64,000 nucleotides of DNA, from positions 1 through 64,000 of the forward strand of contig JBMFJH010000007.1 of NCBI GenBank assembly GCA_049973945.1. The letters run 5' to 3'. A program made the translations under genes and the position numbers. Below the pieces are notes generated by a model that did not search any database, was not told where the DNA came from, and saw only the letters and a program-made list of their open reading frames with translations. Each line of letters begins with the position of its first letter. Position 1 is the stretch's first letter. The stretch comes from Acd1 sp049973945 (GTDB lineage Archaea; Thermoproteota; Thermoprotei_A; Sulfolobales; Sulfolobaceae). Positions 42,165 through 50,648 of the stretch are shown piece by piece.

Positions 42165-43361
42165 ATGGAGAGGTTCTCCAACGTCAACCCGTGGTGGTAC
42201 AGCGAGAGGTGGAAGGACAGGCACTTGGCCGAGTGGGAGTCTCAGAAGGTGAGGTGGAGGCCGTCCTGGATAGATGAGGTGTCCCTGGAGCCCTTCAGCC
42301 TCAACTTCGTCTACGGGCCTAGGCAGACCGGCAAGACCACGGGCCTCAAGATCCTGATCAAGGAGCTCATCGAGAGGGGGAGGGATCCACAGTCGATCTT
42401 CTACCTCGACCTGGACTACGTGGCCTCGTTCAGGGAGTTCAGGGAGATCCTGGAGGACTACGTGAGGGAGAAGAGGAAGAGGGGGTTGAATGGCGCTGTC
42501 CTGATCCTCGACGAGGTCACGAGCGTGAGGGACTGGTGGAAGATAGTGAAGTTCTACGTGGATCAAGGGGAGCTACTCAAGGACGTGGTGATAGTCAGCG
42601 GCTCCTCCTCGCTGGGGGTAGTGAAGGCCGTGGAGAGGTTCCCCGGCAGGACGGGGAAGGGGAAGGAAGTGCTTGTCCTCCCCCTCTCGTTCCCCGAGTA
42701 CGTCAGGGTGAAGAACCATGAGCCCGGCGAAGCCCTGGGCGACCCGCACCTCATCTTCGCCCTCTTCGAGGAGTACAAGGCGAGGGGCGGGTTCCCCAAG
42801 TCGATAAACGGCCACCCTGACGCCGAGGAGGCCGTCGTGAAGGGCTTGGCCTCCGAGGTCTACAAGGCGGGGAAGAGCCTCAGGCACGTGCAGGACGTGC
42901 TCGGCTCGGTGATGGATAAGATCCCCTCCCCCTTCTCCTACAACGCGATAGCCAGCGACGTAGGGGTCTCGCACTTGACAGTTCAGGAGTACCTGGAGTT
43001 CCTGGAGGACGTCTTCGTCCTCAAGCTCGCCTTCCTCAAGGCCGGAAACGTCGTGCAGACCAGGAGGGAGAAGAAGGCCTTCTTCAGGGACCCCTTCCTC
43101 TACAGGGCCTTAGCTAGCTGGCTCAACAGGGAGGTCAACGAGGACGCCCTCCTGGAGCACGTGGTGCAGGAGCACCTGTACAGGGCCTTCGGGGAGGTCT
43201 ACTACTTCAAGAACGACCACGAAATAGACGCGATAGCGGGTGGCCTCAAAGTAGAGGTCAAGAAGAGGAGGCCGCACAGGGCCTACCACAAGGGGGTAGA
43301 GGTGCTGTCGGAGGAAGAAGTGCCGGGCTTCCTGCTGAGGCTCTGGACGGGGAAGGCATGA
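42165..43361 (+). CDS. P-loop ATPase with DUF4143 C-terminal domain (copy 3)
   Basis: A 398-residue member of the DUF4143 ATPase family. Walker A is GPRQTGKT (51-58), Walker B is VLILDEVTSVRDW, and SGSSSLGVVKAVERFPGRTG is the sensor region. A winged-helix-like FSYNAIASDVGVSHLTVQEY lies near residue 262. The C-terminal nuclease-like part has DHEIDAIAGGLKVEVKKRRP. The leader is leaderless with a strong TATA box and an adjoining palindrome. It is flanked by the broken nucleotidyltransferase and a PaREP1 gene. Function unknown; probably stress- or mobile-element-related. Confidence 0.85.
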   Translation: MERFSNVNPWWYSERWKDRHLAEWESQKVRWRPSWIDEVSLEPFSLNFVYGPRQTGKTTGLKILIKELIERGRDPQSIFYLDLDYVASFREFREILEDYVREKRKRGLNGAVLILDEVTSVRDWWKIVKFYVDQGELLKDVVIVSGSSSLGVVKAVERFPGRTGKGKEVLVLPLSFPEYVRVKNHEPGEALGDPHLIFALFEEYKARGGFPKSINGHPDAEEAVVKGLASEVYKAGKSLRHVQDVLGSVMDKIPSPFSYNAIASDVGVSHLTVQEYLEFLEDVFVLKLAFLKAGNVVQTRREKKAFFRDPFLYRALASWLNREVNEDALLEHVVQEHLYRAFGEVYYFKNDHEIDAIAGGLKVEVKKRRPHRAYHKGVEVLSEEEVPGFLLRLWTGKA

Positions 43362-43391
43362 GGCGGAAAACGCGGGGATCGAGCCGCCACT

Positions 43392-43871
43392 TCAACCCTT
43401 CTTCTGCTCAATGACTTCTTTTGCTTTTCTAAGCATCTCCTTGACCCTGTTCAGGTAGGCGGTCACATCGTCTGGGTTCAGCTTCCCCTCGTGGAAGCCC
43501 CAGACGTGGAGAAAGTAGGCGCTGCTCCACCCGTACACGGCCCATTCGCCCAGCTCTTTAGCCAGGGAGCTCGAGGCCTTCCCCAGGAGGTAGGCGTACC
43601 ACCTCCCCTCCCTGAGGGCTTGTTTGTACTCGGGGACGTCGAACTTCTCGGCCAGGGCCTTCACCGCTTCCTCAGCCGCCTTGTAGGCCTTCTCAGAGGC
43701 TTGTACCGCGTCTCCCCTCCTCAGGTAGTCCTCGGCCTCGGAGAAGTACTTTTCCGCCAGCTCCATCCTCAGCTCAGCCGCCTCCTGGGGGTCTTCCCTC
43801 GACAGGGCTAGCAAGATAAGCTCCTCTACGTCGATCCCCTTCTCCTGGGCCCTCCTGATTAGGTCTTCCAT
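43392..43871 (-). CDS. PaREP1-family protein
   Basis: A 159-residue PaREP1 protein of the classic type: ELAEKYFSEAEDYLRRGDAV then QASEKAYKAAEEAVKALAEK, followed by REGRWYAYLLGKASSSLAKE and VYGWSSAYFLHVWGFHEGKL. It is convergent with the ATPase gene. CTTAAATAA about 29-37 bases before the ATG is the likely promoter. It is close to the 4.4 kb copy in its hairpin but adds a conserved N-terminal helix (EKGIDVEELILLALS). Confidence 0.85.
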   Translation of the reverse strand: MEDLIRRAQEKGIDVEELILLALSREDPQEAAELRMELAEKYFSEAEDYLRRGDAVQASEKAYKAAEEAVKALAEKFDVPEYKQALREGRWYAYLLGKASSSLAKELGEWAVYGWSSAYFLHVWGFHEGKLNPDDVTAYLNRVKEMLRKAKEVIEQKKG

Positions 43872-44074
43872 TACTCAGGTAACTATCGCTTCAGCGTTAT
43901 TTAAGGATGGGAAATCGGGGCGATAAACCGGGTGGTATCCTGTGCATTATTGGACACTATAAGAGAAGGCGCGACCGAAGCCCCTAATTGTGCCTAGTGC
44001 GTCAACGATGTCTTGGAACGAACTTCGGAACCACAACCGTTCCTATGGCCCAGGGCTGTCCTAAGTCCTCGCGA

Positions 44075-44734
44075 TTAGTTGATGCCCAGGCTTGAGGAAG
44101 CTTCCGCGAACGCCTTGCTCAGGGCCTTGTAAAGCATTTCCCTAGCGGACTCCTCGCAGGCCTCTACTCTCTCCTTACTCAGCTTCCTCAGTGAAGCCTT
44201 GTAAAACTCGCAACACCCCTCTCCGTCCTCTCCCTTCCCTGCGACCCTTTCGCTACAGAAGGTCAGCACGAACTCCTCCAAGCAACACTCCTTTCCCAGG
44301 AACGCGAAGTAGGCCCTGAACTCCTTCGAACCGACCGAGAGGTCGAACCTGTATAGGTCTGGACAGCTGTTCAGCTTCTTGAAGCCCTTTATTGCAACGC
44401 CCAGCTTTCGGGAGCCCGCTTCGACGGCATTCACGCAGTTACCCTTACAATGCTCCTTGTCTATCACGACTATATACGCCCAAGGCGAGCGCCTAGTCAC
44501 GTGGAGCTTCAGGAACCCCAGGACTCCCTCGACGCCTTTACCCAGGATTTGCAGCTCGCCGAGACCCTTGGCGCCACTTTCTGGGACGAACACCTTGAGT
44601 TTACAGTGCTTTTCCCTTCTGTTCTTAAGAGCTCTAGTAACGAACTCCCTGTCGCGAGACCCGTCGCCGAAAACTACGAGGATGTGATATCCCTCGCTCT
44701 CCTTAGGATTGCTCACCACTTCCACGGCTACCAC
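44075..44734 (-). CDS. cysteine-rich TOPRIM-like protein, partner of the ATPase
   Basis: A 219-residue protein with a possible TOPRIM-type layout: the first strand and acidic loop ILVVFGDGSRDREFVTRAL (residues 18-36) and a second strand with acidic pair YIVVIDKEHCKGNC (87-100), like the E...D-x-D of TOPRIM or DUF4435 proteins. It has ten cysteines, unusual in this genome, in pairs such as ECC and GCCEF, and may bind a metal. The GTG start overlaps the 3' end of the ATPase gene by 32 bases. Its fixed pairing with a RecF/OLD-like ATPase resembles two-gene anti-phage systems such as PARIS. The fold assignment is inference. Confidence 0.6.
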   Translation of the reverse strand: MVAVEVVSNPKESEGYHILVVFGDGSRDREFVTRALKNRREKHCKLKVFVPESGAKGLGELQILGKGVEGVLGFLKLHVTRRSPWAYIVVIDKEHCKGNCVNAVEAGSRKLGVAIKGFKKLNSCPDLYRFDLSVGSKEFRAYFAFLGKECCLEEFVLTFCSERVAGKGEDGEGCCEFYKASLRKLSKERVEACEESAREMLYKALSKAFAEASSSLGIN

Positions 44735-46139
44735 ACTCTAAGGCCGCGTACCTCAGGTCCTCGTAGTACAGCATGTCGGCCACCTCTTCCGACCTAAAGA
44801 TCTCGTACTTGTCGTCCCCGCACAGGAGGACGAACTTGACCTGATCCAGCTTCCTCTCCGCCAGGTAGGCGTAGACGTCGGAGCTCTGGGTGGTGATTAA
44901 CACTAAGTCGAGGTCTAGTTTCAGTAGGAAGTCGTAGAACTTCTTCAGCAGCTCGGGGTGGAGGGCGAAGCCCTCGAGGTCGTCTATCATGAGGACTCTC
45001 GGTTTCTTCACGAGATGCGTCAGGACGAAGTTCAGTACGCTCCTGTAGCCGGAGCCGAGGAGAGTCGCGGGGATTATGGTCTTGTCCTTGAGCGCCACCT
45101 TCACCGTGTTGCTGGGGCCTAGGAAGACCAGCATTACGTCCTTGTGGAAGACCTCGAAGAGCCTAGAGGCCTCCGAAATTACGTAGTCGCTCAACCCCTT
45201 CGCGTCGGTCAGGAACTCCTCCTTCTTGGAGTAGACCAGAGTACCGTCGAGATGGGACGTACAGTTCTTTGAGTCTTCTGAGAATCGACAATAGTAGTAT
45301 TTCCCGTTGATGAAGACCTCTACCTCTGAATTCACCGCGCCCAGCTCGCCCCTGAACTCCTTGACCTTCTCGGCCTCACGTGAAAGGACGGCTAACGCCT
45401 CCAGCACTGTAGTCTTACCAGAGTCATTGTCCCCTAGGAGGACAGCTACTTTCGTTTCCTTGGGGAGGACGAGCTTCAAGTCCTTGAACCTGCGGAAGTT
45501 TTTGATCCTGACCCCATGGCCTAATTCGGAAAGCCTCCGCGGGAGCGAGAGGACGAATTCGGGATCAATGGAGGGGGAGTCGAAGACCCTGACAAACCTG
45601 CCCTTGCCGTATGGGTAGATCCAGGACGAGTAGAGCTTGGGTGTCTCGCTTTTCCGATCCAAGGGCTCGACGTAGCTTATCGGTATCAGGTCGGGGTGTG
45701 GCTCTACGGGCCTCCAGGACTCCCTGTGGGAGTAGCCCAGCATATGACCCACGATCGAGGGCTCGGCGTTCGTAGAGTAGGGAGCGTTAGCTAAGTTAAC
45801 TAGAGCGAAGGGGAAGGGATTGGAGCTCTTGAAGGTCTCGGCTCTAATTCCGGATCTATCCAAATAATAGAAGGGGACGTCGCCTGCCCATATCACCGTG
45901 CCCCCATTCTTTATAAACTGAAAGAGGGGGGTAGCGTCTATAGGCCTTTTCGGGTAGTTGTAGACCGGGTACGGGACTACGTCTGTGCCGAAGATCAGGA
46001 AGGACTCGCTCTCCTTCCCTTTCCGGGATTCGAGCCACTTGAGGACAGTATTGAAATTGAGCTTCTCCCCCTGGTAGGCGTCGCAGATCCTCCGCCCTGT
46101 CCAGCTCCACGTCTGGCCGCAGTAGACCGCTACTTCCAC
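44703..46139 (-). CDS. RecF/OLD-like ABC ATPase with extra N-terminal domain
   Basis: A 478-residue two-part protein. Residues 1-200 look like a flavodoxin- or GATase/ThuA-like domain: SFLIFGTDVVPYPVYNYP, then PLFQFIKNGGTVIWAGDVPF. Residues 208-470 are an AAA_21/OLD-type ATPase: VRIKNFRRFKDLKLVLP, Walker A GDNDSGKTT (236-244), signature-like LLGSGYRSVLNFV (361-373), Walker B VLMIDDLEGFALHPE (382-396), and a switch region LITTQSSDV where the usual His of TTHS is Gln. GTG start with TTATTTTAAG about 25 bases upstream. It should sense and respond to nucleic acids or phage products with the TOPRIM-like partner; this is inference. Confidence 0.72.
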   Translation of the reverse strand: MEVAVYCGQTWSWTGRRICDAYQGEKLNFNTVLKWLESRKGKESESFLIFGTDVVPYPVYNYPKRPIDATPLFQFIKNGGTVIWAGDVPFYYLDRSGIRAETFKSSNPFPFALVNLANAPYSTNAEPSIVGHMLGYSHRESWRPVEPHPDLIPISYVEPLDRKSETPKLYSSWIYPYGKGRFVRVFDSPSIDPEFVLSLPRRLSELGHGVRIKNFRRFKDLKLVLPKETKVAVLLGDNDSGKTTVLEALAVLSREAEKVKEFRGELGAVNSEVEVFINGKYYYCRFSEDSKNCTSHLDGTLVYSKKEEFLTDAKGLSDYVISEASRLFEVFHKDVMLVFLGPSNTVKVALKDKTIIPATLLGSGYRSVLNFVLTHLVKKPRVLMIDDLEGFALHPELLKKFYDFLLKLDLDLVLITTQSSDVYAYLAERKLDQVKFVLLCGDDKYEIFRSEEVADMLYYEDLRYAALECGSRGSGEQS

Positions 46140-46183
46140 GGGATGTAAGTACTTCGGCTTAAAATAAGCTCTGAACCCCCTAG

Positions 46184-46554
46184 ACCAGTTTCTACAATAA
46201 GGTCAAAGAGGAGTTAGACGGGTTGCAGTTCTCCCCTCCTTACATTCGGTTTTGTAGGAACAGCTTGTGTCACGTGCTGATCGTCGTAAGCGACAAGAAC
46301 CACGGCTACAAGGGGTGTCTCAAGCCCTTGCTCCTCTAACGTCTGAAACTAGATGAGGAGGCCTCGAGGCTGGTTAACGACTTCGTGATCTACGAGGAAC
46401 GGGGGTTGGACGCCTCTCCATGTGCGAGAGGGACAAGCCTCGGTTCTACCTCACCATGTTGGCACTGTCGAACGACGTGAGGACGCTGTATTTGTCCAGG
46501 AACCTCACAGAAGAGCTGTTCAATTTTGAGGGGGAGGACTTCATAAAAGTCTGA
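46184..46554 (+). pseudogene. possible decayed relative of the TOPRIM-like gene
   Basis: Plus-strand remnants. One piece reads VKEELDGLQFSPPYIRF and HVLIVVSDKNHGYKGCLKPL to a TAA at 46337; the same frame goes on with LDEEASRLVNDFVIYEERGL. A second frame gives RLSMCERDKPRFYLTMLALS and LTEELFNFEGEDFIKV to TGA at 46552. IVVSDKNHGYKGC parallels IVVIDKEHCKGNC of the gene at 44.1 kb, and CERDKPRFYLTML parallels its CPDLYRFDLSV. The order of pieces agrees. No start is present. It is likely a broken homologue, in inverted orientation beside the intact cassette. Confidence 0.4.
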
Positions 46555-46627
46555 GAGTGAGTCTATACGAGAATAACGAATCTCAGCAATTCCTCGGCTT
46601 TTAATTCTCCTTTCCAACATCACAACG

Positions 46628-47392
46628 ATGAAAATCAGCGTCGTTATTCCTACGCTTAACAGCGAGAGGACTATCGGTATTGCAGTGAGGTCTGCCGTAA
46701 AAGTGGCCGACGAAGTGATAGTCGTGGACTCCTTTTCCACAGATAGGACGCCGGAAATCGCGGAGAAGGAAGGGGCGAGGGTCGTTCAGGTGAGGGGGAG
46801 TAGGCTGATCGCTAGGATCGAAGGGGCTAGAATCGCGAAGGGGGATTACGTGGTGAACCTCGATTCGGACATGTACTTCTCTGAGAACTTCAGGGGCTTT
46901 GAGGAGAAAGTGGTTGCACTGGGAGAAATAACCGTAGGGAAAGGGGTAGTGCACAAGCTGATGAGCATGGACAGGGAAATAGTGCACAAGAAATGGGCCG
47001 AGAACTTATCAGTAACTAAAGGAGGGATAATCCCGAGGATGTACGACAGACAGCTACTTCTAAAGGCTTACGAGATGATCCCCGAGGTGCTGAGGAACAA
47101 GCTGAACGCCTTCGAGGACAGCGTCATCTACTACAACGTTATGAAACTGTATAGGGGCAAAGTGCAATTCATACCAGACGCCGTTTACCACATAGAGGAC
47201 GACAGCCTCCTGCAGTTCGTTAAGAAGTGGTATAGGTACGGCAAGAACGCGAAGCTCTTGAGGGGGACTGAATACGAGAGGTTCATTTACGAAAGGAGGA
47301 GCAGGCCAGGGCTCACTTTGATCGAGAAGATAAAGCTGTTACCCTTGACTTTAATCAAGGGAGTTCCTTTCGCTTTGGGGTATTACTTGTAG
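46628..47392 (+). CDS. family 2 glycosyltransferase (GT2, GT-A fold)
   Basis: A 254-residue GT2 enzyme: KISVVIPTLNSERTIGIAVR at the N-terminus, VIVVDSFSTDRTPEIAEK for the nucleotide site, and the metal-binding D-x-D as LDSDMYF near residue 80. ED near residue 160 (NAFEDSVIYY) is a likely catalytic acid. It transfers a sugar from a nucleotide donor to a lipid-linked glycan or protein. TTTTAATTC 24-32 bases before the ATG is the promoter. It opens the surface-glycan locus. Confidence 0.87.
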   Translation: MKISVVIPTLNSERTIGIAVRSAVKVADEVIVVDSFSTDRTPEIAEKEGARVVQVRGSRLIARIEGARIAKGDYVVNLDSDMYFSENFRGFEEKVVALGEITVGKGVVHKLMSMDREIVHKKWAENLSVTKGGIIPRMYDRQLLLKAYEMIPEVLRNKLNAFEDSVIYYNVMKLYRGKVQFIPDAVYHIEDDSLLQFVKKWYRYGKNAKLLRGTEYERFIYERRSRPGLTLIEKIKLLPLTLIKGVPFALGYYL

Positions 47393-47627
47393 GGAGCATA
47401 AATTGCGTTCGTAACGACGCTAAACTATCCTTAGCGCCGCCAGATCCAGTTCTTTGTAGCTTTAAGCGGTTACAGTAGGCATTCAAACCTTTCGCGTCGG
47501 TCGTTATTGCGTGGCCGTCGTTTAGCTCTAAAATCATTTTGAACTGAAACGCTGAAAAGTCCCGAATCCGCAGGTCGAGAAAGTCGATAAAGTTATCAGC
47601 TCGGAACGAGGCGTTAGCCTATAGCTT

Positions 47628-48698
47628 ATGGAGCTACTGATCGTCAACCACAGGGATCCCTACCACCCGAAAGCAGGAGGGGCTGAGCACGACCTCTACG
47701 AGACCGCTAAACGCTTGGTGAAGATGGGGGTTCAGGTCACCTGGCTGTCGGAAGAGGTAAGCGGGCGTCCTAAGGAGGAAGAGCTGGACGGGATCCGCCT
47801 GATGCGAAGGGGGAACGAGCTCACCCTCCACCTTTACGCCCCCCTAGAGGCGAGGAAACACGAGATTGTCATGGACAGCATAGCGCACGCCGTCCCCTTC
47901 TTCTCCTTCCTGACTAACGACTGCGCCTTCGCCAAGATACACCACGTCCACCAGCTGGTCCTGGACTACGAGTTGCCTTGGTACCTCTCGAAGCCTGTGA
48001 AGCTCGCGGAGAAGTTCTCCCGCTTCTATAAAAGGGTCGTTGTCCCCTCTTACACGACCATGGAGGAGGCGGTGAAACTGCTGAAGGTCAGGAGGGAGAG
48101 GGTGACAGTGATTCCGGAGGCGGTCGACCTGGAGAAGTTCAGGCCCGGCGAGAAGAGCCCTGAGCCCTTTGTGCTGTGGCTTCACCGCTTAAAGAAGTAC
48201 AAGAACCCCCTAATGGCGATCCAGGCCTTCGACCTGGCCAGGGAGAAGGGGTTAAGCAAGGACGTCAAGCTCGTCATGGCCGGAGGCGGGGATCTGGAGC
48301 CTCAAGTCAGGGAAGAGGTGAGGAGGAGGGACTACGTGGTGTACTTAGGGAGGGTGAGTGAAGAGGAGAAGGTGAGGCTCTTGCGCCAGGCCTGGGTCTT
48401 CCTGAGCACATCTTTTATTGAGGGCTTCGGCCTTTCGGTTCTCGAAGCTTCGGCATCCGGAACTCCTACGATTGCGTTCGCGGTCGGCTCCATCGAGGAG
48501 CTAATAAAGGAAGGGGTGAACGGTTGGCTAGTCAGCTACGGTAACGTAAGCGCGATGGCCGAGAAGATTGTTCAGGCGTTCAGCGACTACTCTACCCTGA
48601 AGAAGATGTGGGGAAGCTCGAGGAAGGAGGCGGAGAAATACTCCTGGGACAGGACAGCACTAATGTACTACGATTTCCTGGAGTCGTTCGCCTGCTAA
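47628..48698 (+). CDS. family 4 glycosyltransferase (GT4, GT-B fold)
   Basis: A 356-residue GT4 enzyme. The N-terminal ELLIVNHRDPYHPKAGGAEH is the acceptor-side glycine loop, VIPEAVDLEKFRPGEKSP marks the domain boundary, and the donor site has LWLHRLKKYKNPLMAI and the E-x7-E motif SFIEGFGLSVLEASASGTP. It works on a lipid-linked oligosaccharide at the inner face of the membrane. It is separate from the preceding GT2 by 235 bases. Confidence 0.88.
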   Translation: MELLIVNHRDPYHPKAGGAEHDLYETAKRLVKMGVQVTWLSEEVSGRPKEEELDGIRLMRRGNELTLHLYAPLEARKHEIVMDSIAHAVPFFSFLTNDCAFAKIHHVHQLVLDYELPWYLSKPVKLAEKFSRFYKRVVVPSYTTMEEAVKLLKVRRERVTVIPEAVDLEKFRPGEKSPEPFVLWLHRLKKYKNPLMAIQAFDLAREKGLSKDVKLVMAGGGDLEPQVREEVRRRDYVVYLGRVSEEEKVRLLRQAWVFLSTSFIEGFGLSVLEASASGTPTIAFAVGSIEELIKEGVNGWLVSYGNVSAMAEKIVQAFSDYSTLKKMWGSSRKEAEKYSWDRTALMYYDFLESFAC

Positions 48699-48859
48699 TT
48701 CGGCGGTAACGGCTCCCCTAGTCCCCTAAGGCGACCGCTTACGCGTAGCTCTAAGCGACGTCTTTGACCTGAAGCGAACGGCTTTTTCCCCGGTAACGCT
48801 CTACGGCACCCCGCGGGGTTCGCTTTAATTCTCGGCACCCGTATTCGAACGCTGTACTC

Positions 48860-50281
48860 ATGAACCCGTTGACGAACGCCCTGAAAATCCTGACGACCAC
48901 GGCTTACCAAATCGTCTTAGCCGCCGTCTTCTTCGCGATAACGGCTAGGGTCTCAGACCCCGCCTTCTTCGGGCAGGTGGCAGTCGTTCAGCTCCTCGAA
49001 GCCTTCGTTGGGACGGCGTTCTTCCTTGTCCCGCAGGGTGTAATAACGAGGGACGTCGCTTCAAGCTTGGCTAAAGGAACTCACAGAGTAACAGTCGAAG
49101 CTTATTTAGCGTACCCCTTACTCACAATCCCCCTTTACCTCTTCTTCCTTACGATGCCGAATTACGTTTGGCTAGCGCTGCCGTACCTCTACCTGTTCCT
49201 CGTTCAAAACGTTGTCCAGGGGATCTTGTATGGTTCGGACATGTTCACGGAGGCAGCAACAGTTACCGCCATCTCGGCGACGTTCAGGTGGGGCGTCTCT
49301 ATACTAGCGGTGCTAGAACACAGCTTCACAAAGTTCGTGGAGATCTGGACGGTTGGGGCTCTGGCCGCGGTGGCGTATGGGCTGGTCGCGCTGAGGAGAA
49401 GGCAGGGGGGTATCAGCCCGAAATTCGACGCCAAGCTTTACTTCACGAGGTTCCTCGAGAACAAGTACTTATACGGGCAAGCGCTCGCCAGTTTCCTCTC
49501 GTCTCAGGGGGACAGGCTCGTGACCGTGTACTTCCTGGGGCAGACTGACTTAGGCCTATACCAGTTCGCCGCGTTGGTGGCATCCGTTCCCGCCCTAATA
49601 CTCGGCACGATAATATCGACGTCGTACTTGGCCGCAGCCTCCTACTATCGCTCGAAGGGCGTGAGCGAGCTTGATATCAGCAGGCCGGCCTTCAGAGTAG
49701 CGACGGTGATAACGATGGTTGTAGTCGTTCTAAGCATGATTGGGAGCGAGGTGCTCGTGCCCCTGCTGTTCCCCAGTTTCTCGCAGAGCCTTAGGGCGTT
49801 ACAAACCCTAATGTTGGCGACATTGGTGGGCCTTTTAGGAGGAGTGCCCATCGCGTCGGTCATAGCGTTCAATCGGGATCAGAGGCCAATCCTCGTCCTT
49901 ACTGGACTTAACTCCGTTTCGGTTGTGTCGTTCTCCGCCTTCTTTATCCCTAGGTTCGGGATAGAGGGAGGGGCTTTGGCGCAGTTGGCGACAGCCATCT
50001 TATCCGTGGCTTACACGATGTATTACTCCAGCTCCGTTAACGCGATAAAGTACGAGCTAAAGGACGTGGTAGCAACTCTAGTTGTCATCGGTGTAACTGC
50101 TGTAGAAGTAGTATTCGTAATCCACTTCCTCTTGCTAAGCTTAGTAATGTTCGTTATTGGATTATTGTCTCTAAGATTTTTGAGAGTCGTTAGTAAAGTG
50201 GAGTATGAGCTACTACTTAGGTTTGTGCCGAACAGAATGAGAGCGTTCTTGGAAATCATCAGTCTCGCTTTGGTAATGTAA
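48860..50281 (+). CDS. Wzx/MATE-like polysaccharide flippase
   Basis: A 473-residue membrane protein with about 14 hydrophobic helices, starting LKILTTTAYQIVLAAVFFAI and with ITARVSDPAFFGQVAVVQLL, the typical O-antigen/polysaccharide export opening. It should flip a lipid-linked glycan to the outer face for N-glycosylation of S-layer proteins or for exopolysaccharide. The last third becomes AT-richer, matching the following glycosyltransferases. CTTTAATTC about 30-38 bases upstream may be its TATA box. Confidence 0.87.
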   Translation: MNPLTNALKILTTTAYQIVLAAVFFAITARVSDPAFFGQVAVVQLLEAFVGTAFFLVPQGVITRDVASSLAKGTHRVTVEAYLAYPLLTIPLYLFFLTMPNYVWLALPYLYLFLVQNVVQGILYGSDMFTEAATVTAISATFRWGVSILAVLEHSFTKFVEIWTVGALAAVAYGLVALRRRQGGISPKFDAKLYFTRFLENKYLYGQALASFLSSQGDRLVTVYFLGQTDLGLYQFAALVASVPALILGTIISTSYLAAASYYRSKGVSELDISRPAFRVATVITMVVVVLSMIGSEVLVPLLFPSFSQSLRALQTLMLATLVGLLGGVPIASVIAFNRDQRPILVLTGLNSVSVVSFSAFFIPRFGIEGGALAQLATAILSVAYTMYYSSSVNAIKYELKDVVATLVVIGVTAVEVVFVIHFLLLSLVMFVIGLLSLRFLRVVSKVEYELLLRFVPNRMRAFLEIISLALVM

Positions 50282-50648
50282 TGACGGCTCTCTCCTGGTT
50301 AGCCACGAAACGAAGTACACAGAACGTGAGAAGCACCACTACGGATGACTGCCTTCGGTCAGGAGAAGGCTCATCGGGCTGTGAGAGCCAGTTTAGACGA
50401 GGAAGTCCTGTCAAACGCACAAGGCGAGACCGTTCCAGCGAGCCCGACCTGTGCAGCGCTGCCTATTACTTTTTCGTTTCGACACGGTCTAACGAGCTTC
50501 TCCGCTAAGCGCTTGGACGGTATGTACGATTTCAGGAATAGTGACTCTAAAGAGTGAAGTCGAACGGTAGTGTATATTAGTAGTGTATATTAGAGTATAT
50601 TAAATCGTCTTTAACTACAATTTTTAATCCCGAATTTCTGAACCAGGG
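50282..50648. other. intergenic region with a 13-base tandem repeat
   Basis: Of this 367-base gap, most shows no gene; two overlapping plus-strand frames near 50281-50557 have no family character. At its right end TAGTGTATATTAG occurs twice in direct tandem (50568-50580 and 50581-50593), followed by a partial third copy. A TATA-like TTTTTAAT follows at 50621, before the next GT2. Confidence 0.5.
50568..50593 (+). repeat. 13-base perfect tandem repeat upstream of GT2
   Basis: Two exact head-to-tail copies of TAGTGTATATTAG with a degenerate third (TAGAGTATATTA) sharing the last base. They lie about 55-80 bases before the start of the next GT2 and 28 bases before its TATA box. A regulator-binding or slippage-prone promoter element is possible. 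Confidence 0.6.
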
